Positions 1-29,504 of a stretch of 45,000 nucleotides of DNA are shown here, in pieces; positions within the stretch are counted from its first letter, which is position 1, and every line of letters begins with the position of its first letter. The notes below the pieces were generated by a model. That model did not search any database, was not told where the DNA came from, and was given only the letters and a program-made list of their open reading frames with translations. The DNA is from Theodoxus fluviatilis (lineage: Eukaryota; Mollusca; Gastropoda; Cycloneritida; Neritidae): assembly GCA_034096865.1 (NCBI GenBank), contig JAWQFJ010014927.1, positions 1-45,000 of the forward strand. The letters are read 5' to 3'. The position numbers and the translations under genes were made by a program.

Positions 1-362
1 TATGACATGCCAAAGGAAAACAAAACATGTCATAATAGGAGCTTCCTGAACCTATCCATCATTTTTAAAATATATGGTTGATTGTTCCTGGGCCGATAGC
101 TTAGAAATGGATTTACATGCTTTACAAACACTCCATCATTGCAATTCTCTAATGGCTCAGCTGGTAGAGTGTTCGACTCTTGGTCATGCATGACCAGGTT
201 TGATTCTGTGCTGAAACTTTTTTTTCTTCTCTTTTTTCGAGAGGTTGTGGTTTTGTTGTGTTTTTATGTGTGTTTTCCCCCTCTTTTCTCGAGAGATTGC
301 GGGTTCGAACCCAATCTTTTCTTAAATGCCAAAACCTGGAGGTTCAGCGCCAGCGGTTTTTA
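1..362 (+). repeat. Dispersed repeat block, copy 1 (tRNA-like SINE plus tail modules)
   Basis: This block is repeated nearly identically at 2281-2680, so it is a dispersed or duplicated element. It contains a tRNA-like part (A box at 153-164), a module ending in a 'GGGTTCGAACCC' box near 300-312, and the module 'GGAGGTTCAGCGCCAGCGG' at about 339-357 that recurs at about 2657, 3000 and 3746. It runs into a (TCTG)n tract. Direct comparison of the copies within the window supports this; no repeat family name can be assigned. Confidence 0.8.
151..210 (+). repeat. tRNA-derived SINE head (A and B box)
   Basis: The sequence TGGCTCAGCTGG at 153-164 fits the RNA polymerase III A box of tRNAs exactly, and GGTTTGATTCT at 197-207 is a degenerate B box at tRNA-like spacing (about 33 nt). 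The part between does not fold into a proper tRNA by eye, so this is read as a SINE head rather than a functional tRNA gene. Confidence 0.6.
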
Positions 363-376
363 TTAGTCTGTCTGTG

Positions 377-424
<48 letters not shown>
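361..424 (+). repeat. (TCTG)n microsatellite
   Basis: Nearly pure TCTG tetranucleotide repeat placed between the SINE-tail module and the conserved 115-bp unit. The same arrangement, with a (TG)n tract instead, is seen near 1135 and 3020. Confidence 0.95.
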
Positions 425-540
425 CCGTCTCCACGGCCTATATCTCAAAAACTACTGGAAGGATTTCCTTGAGATTTTGCACACTGACTGGAAGTTAGGT
501 CCCATTCAATATTATCAAATTTTCAGAATTGAGGTTTTAA
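425..540 (+). repeat. Conserved ~115-bp repeat unit, copy 1
   Basis: The unit has a core 'ATCTCAAAAACTACTGGA' followed by 'GATTTCCTTGAGATTTTGCA' and a distal 'AGAATTGAGGTTTTAA' part. Similar copies lie at 1246-1360 and 3106-3225 on this strand and at 3866-3990 inverted. Each copy follows a TG- or TCTG-type microsatellite, so the microsatellite seems to belong to the element. The family is not identified. Confidence 0.8.
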
Positions 541-599
541 AAGAAAGTGACTTTTTTACATTTTGGTGTTTCAATGAAAACAATTCAACAGACTCCATT

Positions 600-664
600 T
601 TGCAAAATCTGTGACGTCATCATTTGACGTCGTATAACGTGACGTCATTTGCGAGGAGATTTTT
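600..664 (+). repeat. GACGTCA-rich repeat module, copy 1
   Basis: A segment with repeated TGACGTCA-like words (palindromic GACGTC at several places) followed by 'GCGAGGAGATT'. It recurs diverged at 3305-3358 in the same position relative to the 115-bp unit, so it is part of the same composite repeat. Its resemblance to CRE sites is probably coincidental. Confidence 0.6.
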
Positions 665-671
665 TGAGAAG

Positions 672-860
672 GGTGAATAGAATAGAATAGAATAGAATTC
701 TTCGGCTTGCTTAGGCGTCCAGGGCCTATCGCCGATTCTGGTAGTTCTCTGGCTGTATTTTTATTGTTCTTATGGATACTAGCTGGTCTTTTACCAGGCC
801 TAGTATGTCCTCAGATGTCTTAGGCCGCGAGGCCTTTATCTGATCTTTTGATCAGTACTT
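672..860 (-). mobile_element. Possible 3' end of a minus-strand non-LTR retrotransposon
   Basis: On the minus strand the sequence contains GGCCCTGGACGCCTAAGC, then GCCGAAGAATTC, and ends in a short (ATTCT)n tail (672-698 on the plus strand as AATAG repeats). Short terminal tandem repeats and self-complementary GGCC words are typical of 3' ends of CR1- or RTE-like LINEs. No coding part is visible, so the call is tentative. Confidence 0.35.
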
Positions 861-1130
861 ATGGCTACTCTCACTTTTTACTACCCTAGTTCTAACGATC
901 TTAAAAGATCGTGCCTATTCTCTATACTTTTCTTCCGGTGGCTTATGAGTGGCAGAGAGTGGTATACGTGGCAACAGCAGCGGGTGGCCAACATCATCAC
1001 AGTACATGTAGTCTTTGAACATCGTGTCAATTCTTTTTTTGAAGCTGTTTAATGATGAACACTGAATTTGAGAACACTGGTAAAGGAGAAAGAATTATCC
1101 CTCATGGTTTACTGGAGGTCCTACAGACTT

Positions 1131-1134
1131 TATC

Positions 1135-1218
<84 letters not shown>

Positions 1219-1244
1219 TGTCTGTCTGTCTGTCTGTCTGCCTG
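1131..1244 (+). repeat. (TG)n then (TCTG)n microsatellite
   Basis: About 80 bp of pure TG followed by TCTG repeats, leading straight into the second copy of the 115-bp unit. Confidence 0.95.
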
Positions 1245-1245
1245 T

Positions 1246-1362
1246 CCCGACTCCACGGCTTATATCTCAAAAACTACTGGACGGATTTCCTTGAGATTTT
1301 GCACACTAACTGAAAGTTAGGTCCGATTGAATGTATCAAATGTTCAGAATCGAGGTTTGAAG
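1246..1362 (+). repeat. Conserved ~115-bp repeat unit, copy 2
   Basis: Second copy of the unit described at 425-540, closely matching through 'ATCTCAAAAACTACTGGA' and 'CAGAATCGAGGTTTGA'. It is preceded at 1100-1126 by a 'TTTACTGGAGGTCCT' module that is also found at about 2690, 3400 and, inverted, 4060-4115. Confidence 0.8.
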
Positions 1363-2280
1363 AGAAAGTGGTTGACGGTCGTAATACGATTTTTTCCATT
1401 CATGGTCGAAACTTCGGCTTCGCTGGCTTTTTCGCCTTGCAGACGACTGCTTCGTATTCAAATCATCACTGCAAGGCAGCGCGAAATTGACCGAAGTCGA
1501 TTAAAAAAACTCGTATTCATACACATAATAAACCAATTCGATTTTCTTTCTCAGATTATTCAGACTTTCTCCGATTATTTCGACCGTAAGATAGCAGTGA
1601 TTTGACATTCGGCGTCACCGTGTCATGTGACGGTGATAGTTTCGTCTGCAACTCGCACTTACGTTATGGTTGAAGTAGATTGATGTTTACTTCGTCTGCT
1701 GAATGCTGTCAAGACTAATGCTCGAATGAATGAAGTATGATTTCCTAATTTTTCAGGATTAATACAAATGTATATCAAATACATCAGTTCAATTTAATCG
1801 AGTCAATTAATCGAGTACATGTCCACTAGGTCAAAAATGTGTTGAGTGGAACGCAAGTCAGAAAAGTTACACTTGCAGTCTAAACAACAAAATGAATACA
1901 GTGTTTGTATTGAAAAATCAGGTCAATCTTTTCGTCGTTTGGTTCCACGACAAGAGTATGAAATCTTGTTTCCAGCGAGATTAGGAGCTTCTGCAAACAT
2001 GGCTGACAACGGTCAGAATGGTTATAGTTGCTTGATTTTTTCCTTGTCAAAACTTGTTATACCGTCAGATTGTAACCACCATAAGATTTTCTGCAACTTT
2101 TCAAAGCAAATCTAGCCTAAAAACCTACCAGTTATGCATCGTGTTATCAGGATTGACTCGTTGCTTGTAGAACGACGGTACTCGGTAGCAGTACCACACA
2201 TGCACATGTCTGGTGTGAACATCTATAAAGTATAATACACTTCCTCCTCTGTGTGACTGTGTGAGTGTTAATTCAGCGTC
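1363..2280. other. No recognisable feature
   Basis: About 900 bp without a gene I can support. Short open frames exist (for example 1846-2115) but show no recognisable motif and no splice or start context. An imperfect palindrome around 1612-1640 (CGTCACCGTG / TGTGACGGTGA) is visible. Confidence 0.6.
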
Positions 2281-2680
2281 TATGACATGCCAAAGGAAAA
2301 CAAAACATGTCATAATAGGAGCTTTCCTGAACCTATCCATCATGTTTTAAATATATGGTCGATTGTTCCTGGGCCAATACCTTAGAAATGGATTTACATG
2401 CTTTACAAACACTCCATCATAGCAATTCTCTAATGGCTCAGCTGGTAGAGCGTTCGTCTCTTGGTCATGCATGACCAGGTTTGATTCTGCGCTGAAACTT
2501 TTTTTTCTTCTCTTTTTTCGAGAGGTTGTGGGTTCGAACCCGACCTGGGTTTTTGTGTTTTTATGTGTGTGTGTGTGTTTTCCCCCTCTTTTCTCGAGAG
2601 ATTGCGGGGTCGAACCCGATCTTTTTTTACTTTTTTTTTAATATGCCAAAACCTGGAGGTTCAGCGCCAGCGGTTTTTAT
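2281..2680 (+). repeat. Dispersed repeat block, copy 2
   Basis: Near-identical to 1-362, including the leading 'ATGACATGCCAAAGGAAAAC' segment, the tRNA-like head (A box 2434-2445, B-box-like 2478-2488) and the GGTTCGAACCC modules at about 2517-2545 and 2591-2620. Small indels distinguish the two copies. Confidence 0.8.
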
Positions 2681-2708
2681 CCCTCCAGGTTTATTGGAGG
2701 TCCTCACA

Positions 2709-2815
2709 CCTGTCTGGATTAGCTCACTTGGTAGCGCGTCGAATATGTTATTGTCGCTGGGACATGATTGGTTGTAGGGGATGCGCATACGGGTTCGAAT
2801 CCGCACAGAAGGTTT
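2709..2815 (+). repeat. Second tRNA-like SINE head, copy 1
   Basis: An A box (TAGCTCACTTGG, 2720-2731) and a perfect B box (GGTTCGAATCC, 2792-2802) are present. The 60-nt gap between boxes is longer than in most tRNAs. A homologous copy lies at 3422-3522. Read as a tRNA-derived repeat, not a tRNA gene, because acceptor and anticodon stems are not evident. Confidence 0.6.
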
Positions 2816-2885
2816 TTTTGTTAATGGGTGTATGGTATTCGAGCGAGAGAGAGAGAGAGAGAGCCACCCCACCCGTTATTGTACA

Positions 2886-2962
2886 CGTGAGAGGTTGCGG
2901 GTTCGAACCTGACTTTTTTCCCCCTCTTTTCTCGAGAGGTTGCAGGTTCGAACCCGATCTTT
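2886..2962 (+). repeat. Two tandem GAGAGGTTGCGGGTTCGAAC modules
   Basis: The B-box-like word GGTTCGAACC occurs twice here, each time preceded by GAGAGGTTGC and followed by a T-rich run. The pair is repeated at 3636-3705. These look like short duplicated pol III B-box segments inside the composite repeat. Confidence 0.65.
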
Positions 2963-3017
2963 TTTGTTTTGTTGTTGTTGTTTTTTTATGCCGAATTCTG
3001 GAGGTTCAGCGCCAGTG

Positions 3018-3038
3018 GTATTTATCTGTGTCTGTGTG

Positions 3039-3086
<48 letters not shown>

Positions 3087-3102
3087 AGTGTGTGTGTCTG
3101 TT
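3018..3102 (+). repeat. (TG)n microsatellite
   Basis: TG dinucleotide tract between the 'GTTCAGCGCCAGTGG' module and the third copy of the 115-bp unit. Confidence 0.95.
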
Positions 3103-3103
3103 A

Positions 3104-3358
3104 GTCCCGACTTAACGGCTGATATCTCAAAAACTGCTGTACGGATTTCCTTGACATTTTGCACACTTTCTGGAAGTTAGGTCCGATTGAAGGTATCAAA
3201 TTTTCAGAATCGAGGTTTGAAAAGACAGTGACTTTTTAACGTATTGGTGTTGCAAAGAAGGCAAGGGACGAAACTCTGTCCCGACTCAAGGGAAGATTTG
3301 GCATGTGTGACGTGATCATTTGACGTCGAAGAACGTGCCGTAATTTCGAGGAGATTGG
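3104..3358 (+). repeat. 115-bp unit copy 3 plus GACGTC module copy 2
   Basis: 3104-3225 matches the unit at 425-540 and 1246-1362. It is followed by an insert and then a diverged version (3305-3358) of the GACGTCA module seen at 600-664. The shared order of modules shows that this is one composite element present in more than one copy. Confidence 0.75.
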
Positions 3359-3421
3359 ACATTGGTGAAGGAGAAAGAAGGATTTGTTATCCCTCCAGGT
3401 TTACTGGAGGTCTTCACAGCT

Positions 3422-3525
3422 TTATGGATTAGCTCACTCGGTAGCGCATCAAATATTTTTTGTCGCTGGGACATGCTTGGCTGTGGGGGATGCGCGTACG
3501 GATTCAAATCCGCACAGAAGCATCT
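3422..3525 (+). repeat. Second tRNA-like SINE head, copy 2
   Basis: Homologous to 2709-2815, with the A box TAGCTCACTCGG (3430-3441) and a slightly mutated B box (GATTCAAATCC, 3501-3511). It is followed by a (GA)n tract, as in the first copy at about 2840. Confidence 0.6.
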
Positions 3526-3542
3526 TTTTTATGTGTGTATGG

Positions 3543-3606
<64 letters not shown>

Positions 3607-3612
3607 ACACAC
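3543..3612 (+). repeat. (GA)n microsatellite
   Basis: About 60 bp of GA repeats ending in a short (CA)n run. Confidence 0.95.
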
Positions 3613-3631
3613 ACCCCACCCGTTGTTGTAC

Positions 3632-3772
3632 ACGTGAGAGGTTGCGGGTTCGAACCTTACTTTTTCCCCCCTCTTTTCTCGAGAGGTTGCGGGTTCGAAC
3701 CCGATCTTTTTTGTTTGTTTGTTTGTTTTTTAAATGCCAAAACGTGGAGGTTCAGCGCCAGCGGTTTTTATT
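3632..3772 (+). repeat. GGTTCGAACC modules and GGTTCAGCGCCAGCGG module
   Basis: Third occurrence of the paired GAGAGGTTGCGGGTTCGAAC modules (3636-3660, 3680-3703), followed by the CCAGCGGTTTTTATT module (3734-3772) that ended the blocks at 362 and 2680. Confidence 0.7.
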
Positions 3773-3865
3773 CGACATTAAATGATCACGTCACACATTT
3801 TGCATTCGGACTGTGTTGTAGCGTTTTCCTGGCAACACCAAAACGTTAAAAAGTCACTTTCTTTT

Positions 3866-3990
3866 CAAACCTCGATTCTGAACATTTGATACATTCAATC
3901 GGACCTAACTTCCAGTAAGTGTGCAAAATGTCAAGGAAATCCGTCCAGTAGTTTTTGAGATATCAGCCGTTAAGTCGGGACTGACAGACA

Positions 3991-4046
<56 letters not shown>

Positions 4047-4120
4047 TAAAGCTGTGAGGACCACCAGTAAATCTGGAGGGATAAAGCTGTGAGGACCTCC
4101 AGTAAACCTTGAGGTATAAA
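3866..4120 (-). repeat. Inverted copy of the 115-bp unit with (CA)n and two GGAGGTCCTCAC modules
   Basis: On the minus strand the order is two 'TTTACTGG(A/T)GGTCCTCACAG' modules (4060-4115), a (TG)n tract (3992-4042), then the 115-bp unit (3866-3990). This is the same order as on the plus strand around 1100-1360 and 3390-3225, so it is a reverse-oriented copy of the composite element. Together with the plus-strand copies it creates inverted repeats within 1 kb. Confidence 0.8.
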
Positions 4121-4249
4121 ATGTTATAGGTTTTATTCTTGCTCCTGGATATGAGGTCTTTGGAACAGATTTCCATTCAATGGTTCTGTTGCACATTTTA
4201 TTGCCCTATTTATTTCTCCCACCCTACCCCAAGTTTACCACCAGATGAT

Positions 4250-4250
4250 G

Positions 4251-4299
<49 letters not shown>

Positions 4300-4376
4300 G
4301 AGAGAGAGGAGTAGGGGGAGAGAGGAGAGAGATAAAGAGAGAGAGATAGAGATAGATAGAGAGAGAGGGGGAGGGG
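4250..4376 (+). repeat. (GA)n compound microsatellite
   Basis: GA-rich tract with GATA and GGGGA interruptions, starting after a short (GAT)n run. Confidence 0.9.
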
Positions 4377-4439
4377 TCTGAGGGACACTGTGAATATGCT
4401 ATCGTTCATTTTCTCATTGAAGCCAAACCACACGACAAT

Positions 4440-6720
4440 GCAGAGGATGATTAGACAAAGAAGCAGTAAAGTTTAAAGGGATTTTCTTGGTAATCTTTAG
4501 AATACGCACGTTGACGATCGTGAAAATCACCGGTTAGAAAATACTGCACGGAATTTCCAATGATTGCATAAGCAGTGTGATGACCGGAGACAACCAAAAC
4601 ATGTATAGATCTCTCTGCACAATTCCCTTAACGTTCAGTACATGTATAATTTCAACATTTGTGCGCGTGATGACTATGGTTTTCTGAGTTTGGCCGACGA
4701 ATGACTCAGGAGAAGGGGAAATATGTCACGTATTGTGTTAGTATTGATAAAAACAACACCGAAACCTCTTGTTAGAAGTACAACAATCGACACACATATA
4801 TATGTATGCGACTCCTAGCAAAAAGCATGTGAGACATGAAAAAATAACAGACCAGTGAAGACGGGTAATGATTTTACTATTTTATTATTAATAACCAACA
4901 ACCACATTTAGGAAGTGTTTTATATCACAGCAACGCAACTAGTCTGTGTTTACATTTGTAATTGGACGGAACTTTCTGAAACAAAAAAGGAATCCTGTAA
5001 TAGTTTTGCAGCTGTATATTAAAAAGTACAGAAGCACAATGAACTTAAAAAATAAGTAGTAAATTTTCAGACCCAGTTAGAATTTCATAAAAACATGAAT
5101 GTGTAGATTTTAGTTGAAAATTCATGTTGCCATTTGCAAGTCGATTCTTTACATGCGAAATGATTTAAACCATTTCTAAGGAAAAGGTTTTTTATCTGCT
5201 ATTGTTTGAAGAATAATTGATACGACAGACTTCTCATATTGCAGAAACAGCAAACACAGCAAACGCTTTGTGAGGGGAAAAGAAAAAAACGCATGTTTAA
5301 TGTATCCAACTGGACATTCGTCGAAGTTCAGTGTGCTTCATTAGTATAAAAACTCCTGGAATAATATAACATACGTATTATGAAAGACACTGTATCACAG
5401 TCTACATGTGGGGGAAAACCATCCTTAAGAGTAGAAGTACTGCCACATAATTCAGAGCAGGCGGCGGAGAAGAATTTCATTTGGAATGTGTGAGAACCAC
5501 ACTCTTAATGTGTTATAAGTAGTAGAACTATATACAACGAAACAGTGTACATAATTTACACAATTTTACATAATACTGTCTAATTACTGTACTTCTTTTC
5601 TCTATATCATTTCAGTAAGATTCTGTGTGAAAGACGTAAATGATTTTAATACTACTGGTCTAATAAACGATAGGCCAATACTGTCCACTTCTTCACATAA
5701 CTGTCTTCACCAAAACAAAACAAAACAAAAATAATCGGCGTCGTATTCGCCGTGAAAAAGACGCCGCCCTACACATACAGAGGTGCATTCATTCGTATCA
5801 GGTCTGTTCTTCATAACTTTAATTGTAAAATCTTAACATCTGTAATCAGTAAACATCTGTAAAATCATTTATAAGTTCTAAAACTTTCTCAAAAGTTTGT
5901 TTGTCAAGAGAGATTCAGCATTGATGCAAAACAACAATTTAGTATAAATAATGCGAGTATAACAAATCATCACAGCAAAGTTGGACGGAATGCTTTATTG
6001 AAACAAAAAGCACTTACGATACATCTTAATTTATTGTTACTGGCTATGGGCGAGGTCTGCCTCTGTCGTCAAGAATTAATACAAAATATTCTCACCACTC
6101 TCATCTGTAATCAACCATAGCTCACCAACAGTGAAAACCGAGACACAAGCATCATGTCGATACAGTCGTTACCAATGTTCTTACATAGTCGAAGACTTTC
6201 AGACACCGAAGAGTTGCGAGTCATGAGCGACGGATGTTCACATTAAAACTGTGCCTAATTACAGCTTTACCTGGATGTTCCAAGAAGGCAATTCGCAGAA
6301 TTGCTGGAGTTTATCGAAATCGATTTATTATGAACAAGAAACGCTTGCTCGAGAGCCAGAAGTAATACAAGATTCCCTGGAATAGCTACATTTTGTATTC
6401 ATTAGAAAGTTTTCCAGTGATTCGTTTTAATTGAACTTCTCAACTTTATTTTGTAAATATACATTTAGTGGTCCACACTCGGAAGTCTATTATGAAAAAC
6501 GATGTAACAAAACTATATTAGAAATAATACTCTTAATTTGACATATTATTTTCTAAGATTTGTAATAAAACACACTGAAAACATTTTTGAAAGGTAATAT
6601 CAAATGACTGATTACCTTGAAAAAAATATATAAAATTCCGGGATTGGGGTGGGTGAGTGGGTGTTTCATGTTTATAGAACCTTCCTCTCTCTACACAAGT
6701 GTACTACTTGAATACGTGTT
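4440..6720. other. AT-rich stretch without recognisable genes
   Basis: No open frame longer than about 60 codons and no repeat I can name. On the minus strand it lies downstream of the VWA7-like gene's stop codon (7534), so its right part may hold the 3' UTR. AATAAA words on the minus strand occur at 6445-6450, 6324-6329 and 5994-5999; which one, if any, is used cannot be told from sequence alone. Confidence 0.5.
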
Positions 6721-6993
6721 TAACACGCCTGCAAAATGACGAGAGAACGATTGAAGCAGAAAGGGTCAATAAAGAGGCGCGAATTCAAAGAGAATAGACA
6801 GATTATTAGAAAAAAATTGACAGATAGATGAAACAATTGTAGGCACAGAAAGACAGACAAATGAAGAGAGGGACAGACAGGCGGACGGACAGAAGGACGG
6901 ACGGACGGATGTTCGGGCTGAAACAAGGACAAACAGTTGATCAGATATATGCATGTTCGGGGGAATATCTCGCTGGACGAAGATTCAGAGAGA

Positions 6994-7008
6994 GAGACAG
7001 AGAGAGAG

Positions 7009-7083
<75 letters not shown>
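6994..7083 (+). repeat. (GA)n microsatellite
   Basis: About 85 bp of nearly pure GA repeat; preceded at 6870-6910 by a short (GGAC)n run. Confidence 0.95.
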
Positions 7084-7085
<2 letters not shown>

Positions 7086-7533
7086 ATGACAGAGGATCGG
7101 GGTGACAGACGTGAAAATCAAACTACATAAAAAGAAGTACATCCAAATTAGAAATACGCCGTGCCTCAGATGCAGTTAGACTTACAGAAGAATGCTTCAT
7201 TTTCAGTAGAAGGTAAGATGGGAAATATCTTAAATAATTTAACTTCTTGACAACTATGTAACAATGTAATGAAAGGCGGGCTGCGGGGGGTGGAGTGGGG
7301 GGTTGGTCAGCAGAGAAAGGACATATACAAAATCAAAGAGTAAAGGTGTCATTCTGGCGCCAACTTTTGAAGTAGAGACTAGAACAGGTTTACAAGTCAA
7401 AGGTCAGATGTTCGTTCTAAGCATTAAAGGATCGAGAGTAAAAAGGAGAGGGCAAGGTTGGAGGGTGGGAGGAGAGGGCAAGGTTGCGTGAATGAAAGGG
7501 GAAGGGAAAGAAGAGCTTCACGCATTGATAGGC

Positions 7534-26853
<19,320 letters not shown>

Positions 26854-26885
26854 CTGTGATGACAAGGGAGAAGAACAAATGCAAG

Positions 26886-27330
26886 AATGAATGAATGAAT
26901 GAATGAATGAATGAATGAATGAATGAATGAATTGGATGGATGAATTGGATGGATGGATGGATGGATGGATGGATGGATGGATGGATGGATGGATGGATGG
27001 ATGGATGGATGGATGGATGGATGGATGGATGGATGGGTTGGTGAGTGAGTGAGTGAGTGAGTGAGTGAGTGAGTGAGTGAGTGGGTGGGTGGGTGGGTGG
27101 GTGGGTGAGTGAGTGAGTGAGTGAGTGAGTGAGTGAGTGAGTGAGTGAGTGAGTGAGTGAGTGAGTGAGTGAGTGAGTGAGTGAGTGAGTGAGTGAGTGA
27201 GTGAGTGAGTGAGTGAGTGAGTGAGCAAGGGAGCGAGAGAGCGAGCGAGTGAATGAGGGAGCGAGAGAGCGAGCGAGTGAATGAGTGAGCGAGGGAGCGA
27301 GCGAGTGAGTGAATCAGTGAGTGAGTCACT
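26886..27330 (+). repeat. (GAAT)n - (GGAT)n - (GAGT)n tetranucleotide block
   Basis: Three contiguous blocks, GAAT (26886-26930), GGAT (26935-27033) and GAGT with a GGGT interlude (27040-27230), followed by a degenerate GAGC/GAGT tail. The units differ by single substitutions, which suggests that each arose from its neighbour. The block starts about 30 bp upstream of the exon 1 acceptor. Confidence 0.95.
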
Positions 27331-27582
27331 GAGTCACTGAGAAAGGGTGGGAGGAATACATAAAAAGTTACCCCCTATCATTGTTTGAAGGATATGCAAG
27401 GCAATTGACTGAAAAAAGTCACAAGAGCTGTGTAGATTAAAACCAAGTCAAATCTCTGTTTCTTAAGTTACTCGTCTTTTTTGTGCGGGGAGGTGGTGGG
27501 TGAAAAGAACAAAGTGCTGCGACTTTTTACCTTTGGCGGAGTGTTTGTTTTGCGTCGGTTTTTACAGTACAATGCACTTAAG

Positions 27583-27790
27583 TACCAAACAACACAGCAG
27601 GTAATGCAACACAGCACAACTCAATGTAACACAGTACAACTCAATGCAACACAGCACAACTCAATGCAACACAGCACAACTCAATGCAACACAGCACAAC
27701 TCAATGCAACACAGCACAACTCAATGCAACACAGCACAACTCAATGAAGCACAGCACAACTCAAGGCAGCACAGCACAACCCTATGCAAC
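27583..27790 (+). repeat. 20-bp minisatellite
   Basis: About nine tandem copies of CAATGCAACACAGCACAACT (period 20), with diverged copies at both ends. Unit length is not a multiple of 3, and an encoded TQCNTAQLNATQ-type pattern is a by-product. Confidence 0.95.
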
Positions 27791-27799
27791 ACCAGAACG

Positions 27800-28660
27800 C
27801 AACGCAATTGTCAACCAAGCCACTGGACATTTACTGATGCTACACGTCACGACACAAAGGGAAACGACACGATGAAACATAAAACAACACATCAATCCAC
27901 AATACAAAATCATGAAATATAATAAATGAAAAATAAAACGATATCAGAATATATTACCGAGCACAACAAACGGGTCTCGTCGCACTGGTAATTTCACAGA
28001 CACAGCCCAGGAACATCAGTTAGGGTCATCCATATGCATTTCCTGTTTTCCTCTTTTATCCAGCTAGATTCAGTCTGTTGCCGATATACGACAAAAATCA
28101 ACACGAGATGATGTAAAATATGGCTTTTATGAGTCCAGCTTCCCCAAAACAAAAAGACAGTTAGGGCTCAATGAGCTCATCTAAGGCTTTCCCCTCCGCG
28201 AGACGGCTTCTACTCATTTTGAGGCATCATACTGTATAATATTACTGCAAAGCTCGTTCTGTCTGATCTCTTCCTGTAGTGGAACTCTCTGTGCAGCTTT
28301 GCCTGAAAAAGCACAAAAAGCAATAACGTGACGCAAACAGAATTTGAAGTTCAAACATCAACCAGTGTCGTGCTGGCACTTGTGCAGCAGTTTTCTCCAA
28401 TGTTGCGTTTCACTGCAGTGTCTTTCCAAGTAATTGTTACTTCCAGAATTTTCTATGATGCTAGCATATGTTAACACCATCGGAGATGTTTAACTTTCAG
28501 CTTTGAAATACCAATAAAATTCTAACTGTCAAAAACCAATTTGTGACCTGTTTTGGTGTGCTCAGTCACACACACTGTACCTATGCAGCTATACCAGTCA
28601 CTTCAGTATATATCTAAGCACATTATTTTGAAAAGTTAAAAAAAAACATTTAACCTGTAG
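27800..28660. other. No recognisable feature
   Basis: About 850 bp without a supported gene or repeat. A possible minus-strand acceptor with a short open segment (about 28235-28300) has no partner and no recognised motif. Confidence 0.5.
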
Positions 28661-28665
28661 AAGGG

Positions 28666-28668
<3 letters not shown>

Positions 28669-28729
<61 letters not shown>
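28669..28729 (+). repeat. (TC)n microsatellite
   Basis: About 60 bp of pure CT repeat. Confidence 0.95.
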
Positions 28730-28731
<2 letters not shown>

Positions 28732-29029
28732 ATCATGTGCGTTTTCTTCCTGGCCCTGGCTGGCTGCATTTCGACCTGGCTTTTGACCTCTGGCCATGTC
28801 AAAACAACGCTGACCAGAGGTGCAGCTATGGGTCAGCCTCTCTTATCTGTAGGGGTATCGCAGGCTGTCAGGCCATCAGCACATAAACTGCCTCCACCAT
28901 TGTCCGTTGGTTTTAATTCTACCATTGTTGTGCTAATGGTAATTGACCCATTCTTCTGTTAATGGTAATTCCCCTATTGTTCTGTTGATTTTAATTAGAA
29001 TGTAGTGCTTTGATTAGTGTTGTTGTTGT

Positions 29030-29236
29030 GATAGAGCTGAGCTCCCTGCATGCTGGGGAGCAGATGTGTTTGGAGAGGCAGACCGCTCAGGAGAGGCGAG
29101 CAGAGCAGACGTGCCTGTCTTGCAGTCTCGCTCGGTCTCCAAGTTTGTGCGAGCTAGAATAAAACATGTACCCTTCACCAAAAGAACCCGGGTTTGTCCT
29201 GCTAAACGGAGTTTGTCCTGCTACATTGGAGTAGAG
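29030..29236 (+). mobile_element. Possible LTR end of a retrotransposon (solo LTR)
   Basis: A GC-richer segment with an AATAAA signal (29158-29163), a short duplicated word GTTTGTCCTGCTA (twice, 29191-29233), and an ending CTACA followed by TTGGAGTAGA. LTRs of metazoan Ty3-type elements often end in CA followed closely by a TGG-type primer-binding site. The left end and a second LTR are not visible, so this is weak. Confidence 0.25.
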
Positions 29237-29504
29237 AGATGTTCCCCTCTCTATAGCTCCAAGCCCTACCTTTTTTTCAAACCTGCGTTAACATTTATCC
29301 CATTAATATCCACGTTGTGGATTTCGGTGTTTTGGTATTTGAATACAGTTTACAACATCAAAACACAATGAATATTCACTAAACTTTGTCAGGTATACTT
29401 AATCGTAATGTTTTACTGTTAAAAAGAACTGAAACAATAACAATAACAACAACGACAAAAACAAAAATGGCGACGGTGATGATGACGACGACCACGAGGA
29501 GGAG

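Noticed and set aside
600..664. CRE/ATF regulatory cluster (TGACGTCA words)
   Set aside because: The words belong to a repeated module also found diverged at 3305-3358, and no promoter or gene lies next to it.
1846..2115. 89-codon frame between repeats
   Set aside because: No homology pattern recognised, unremarkable composition, and surrounded by dispersed repeats.
150..3520. Functional tRNA genes
   Set aside because: A and B boxes are present but the clover-leaf stems are not, and the segments are parts of repeats; read as SINE heads.
28735..28962. 75-codon frame with a hydrophobic N terminus (MCVFFLALAGC...)
   Set aside because: Directly follows a (TC)n tract, has no recognisable domain and no splice partner; consistent with chance.
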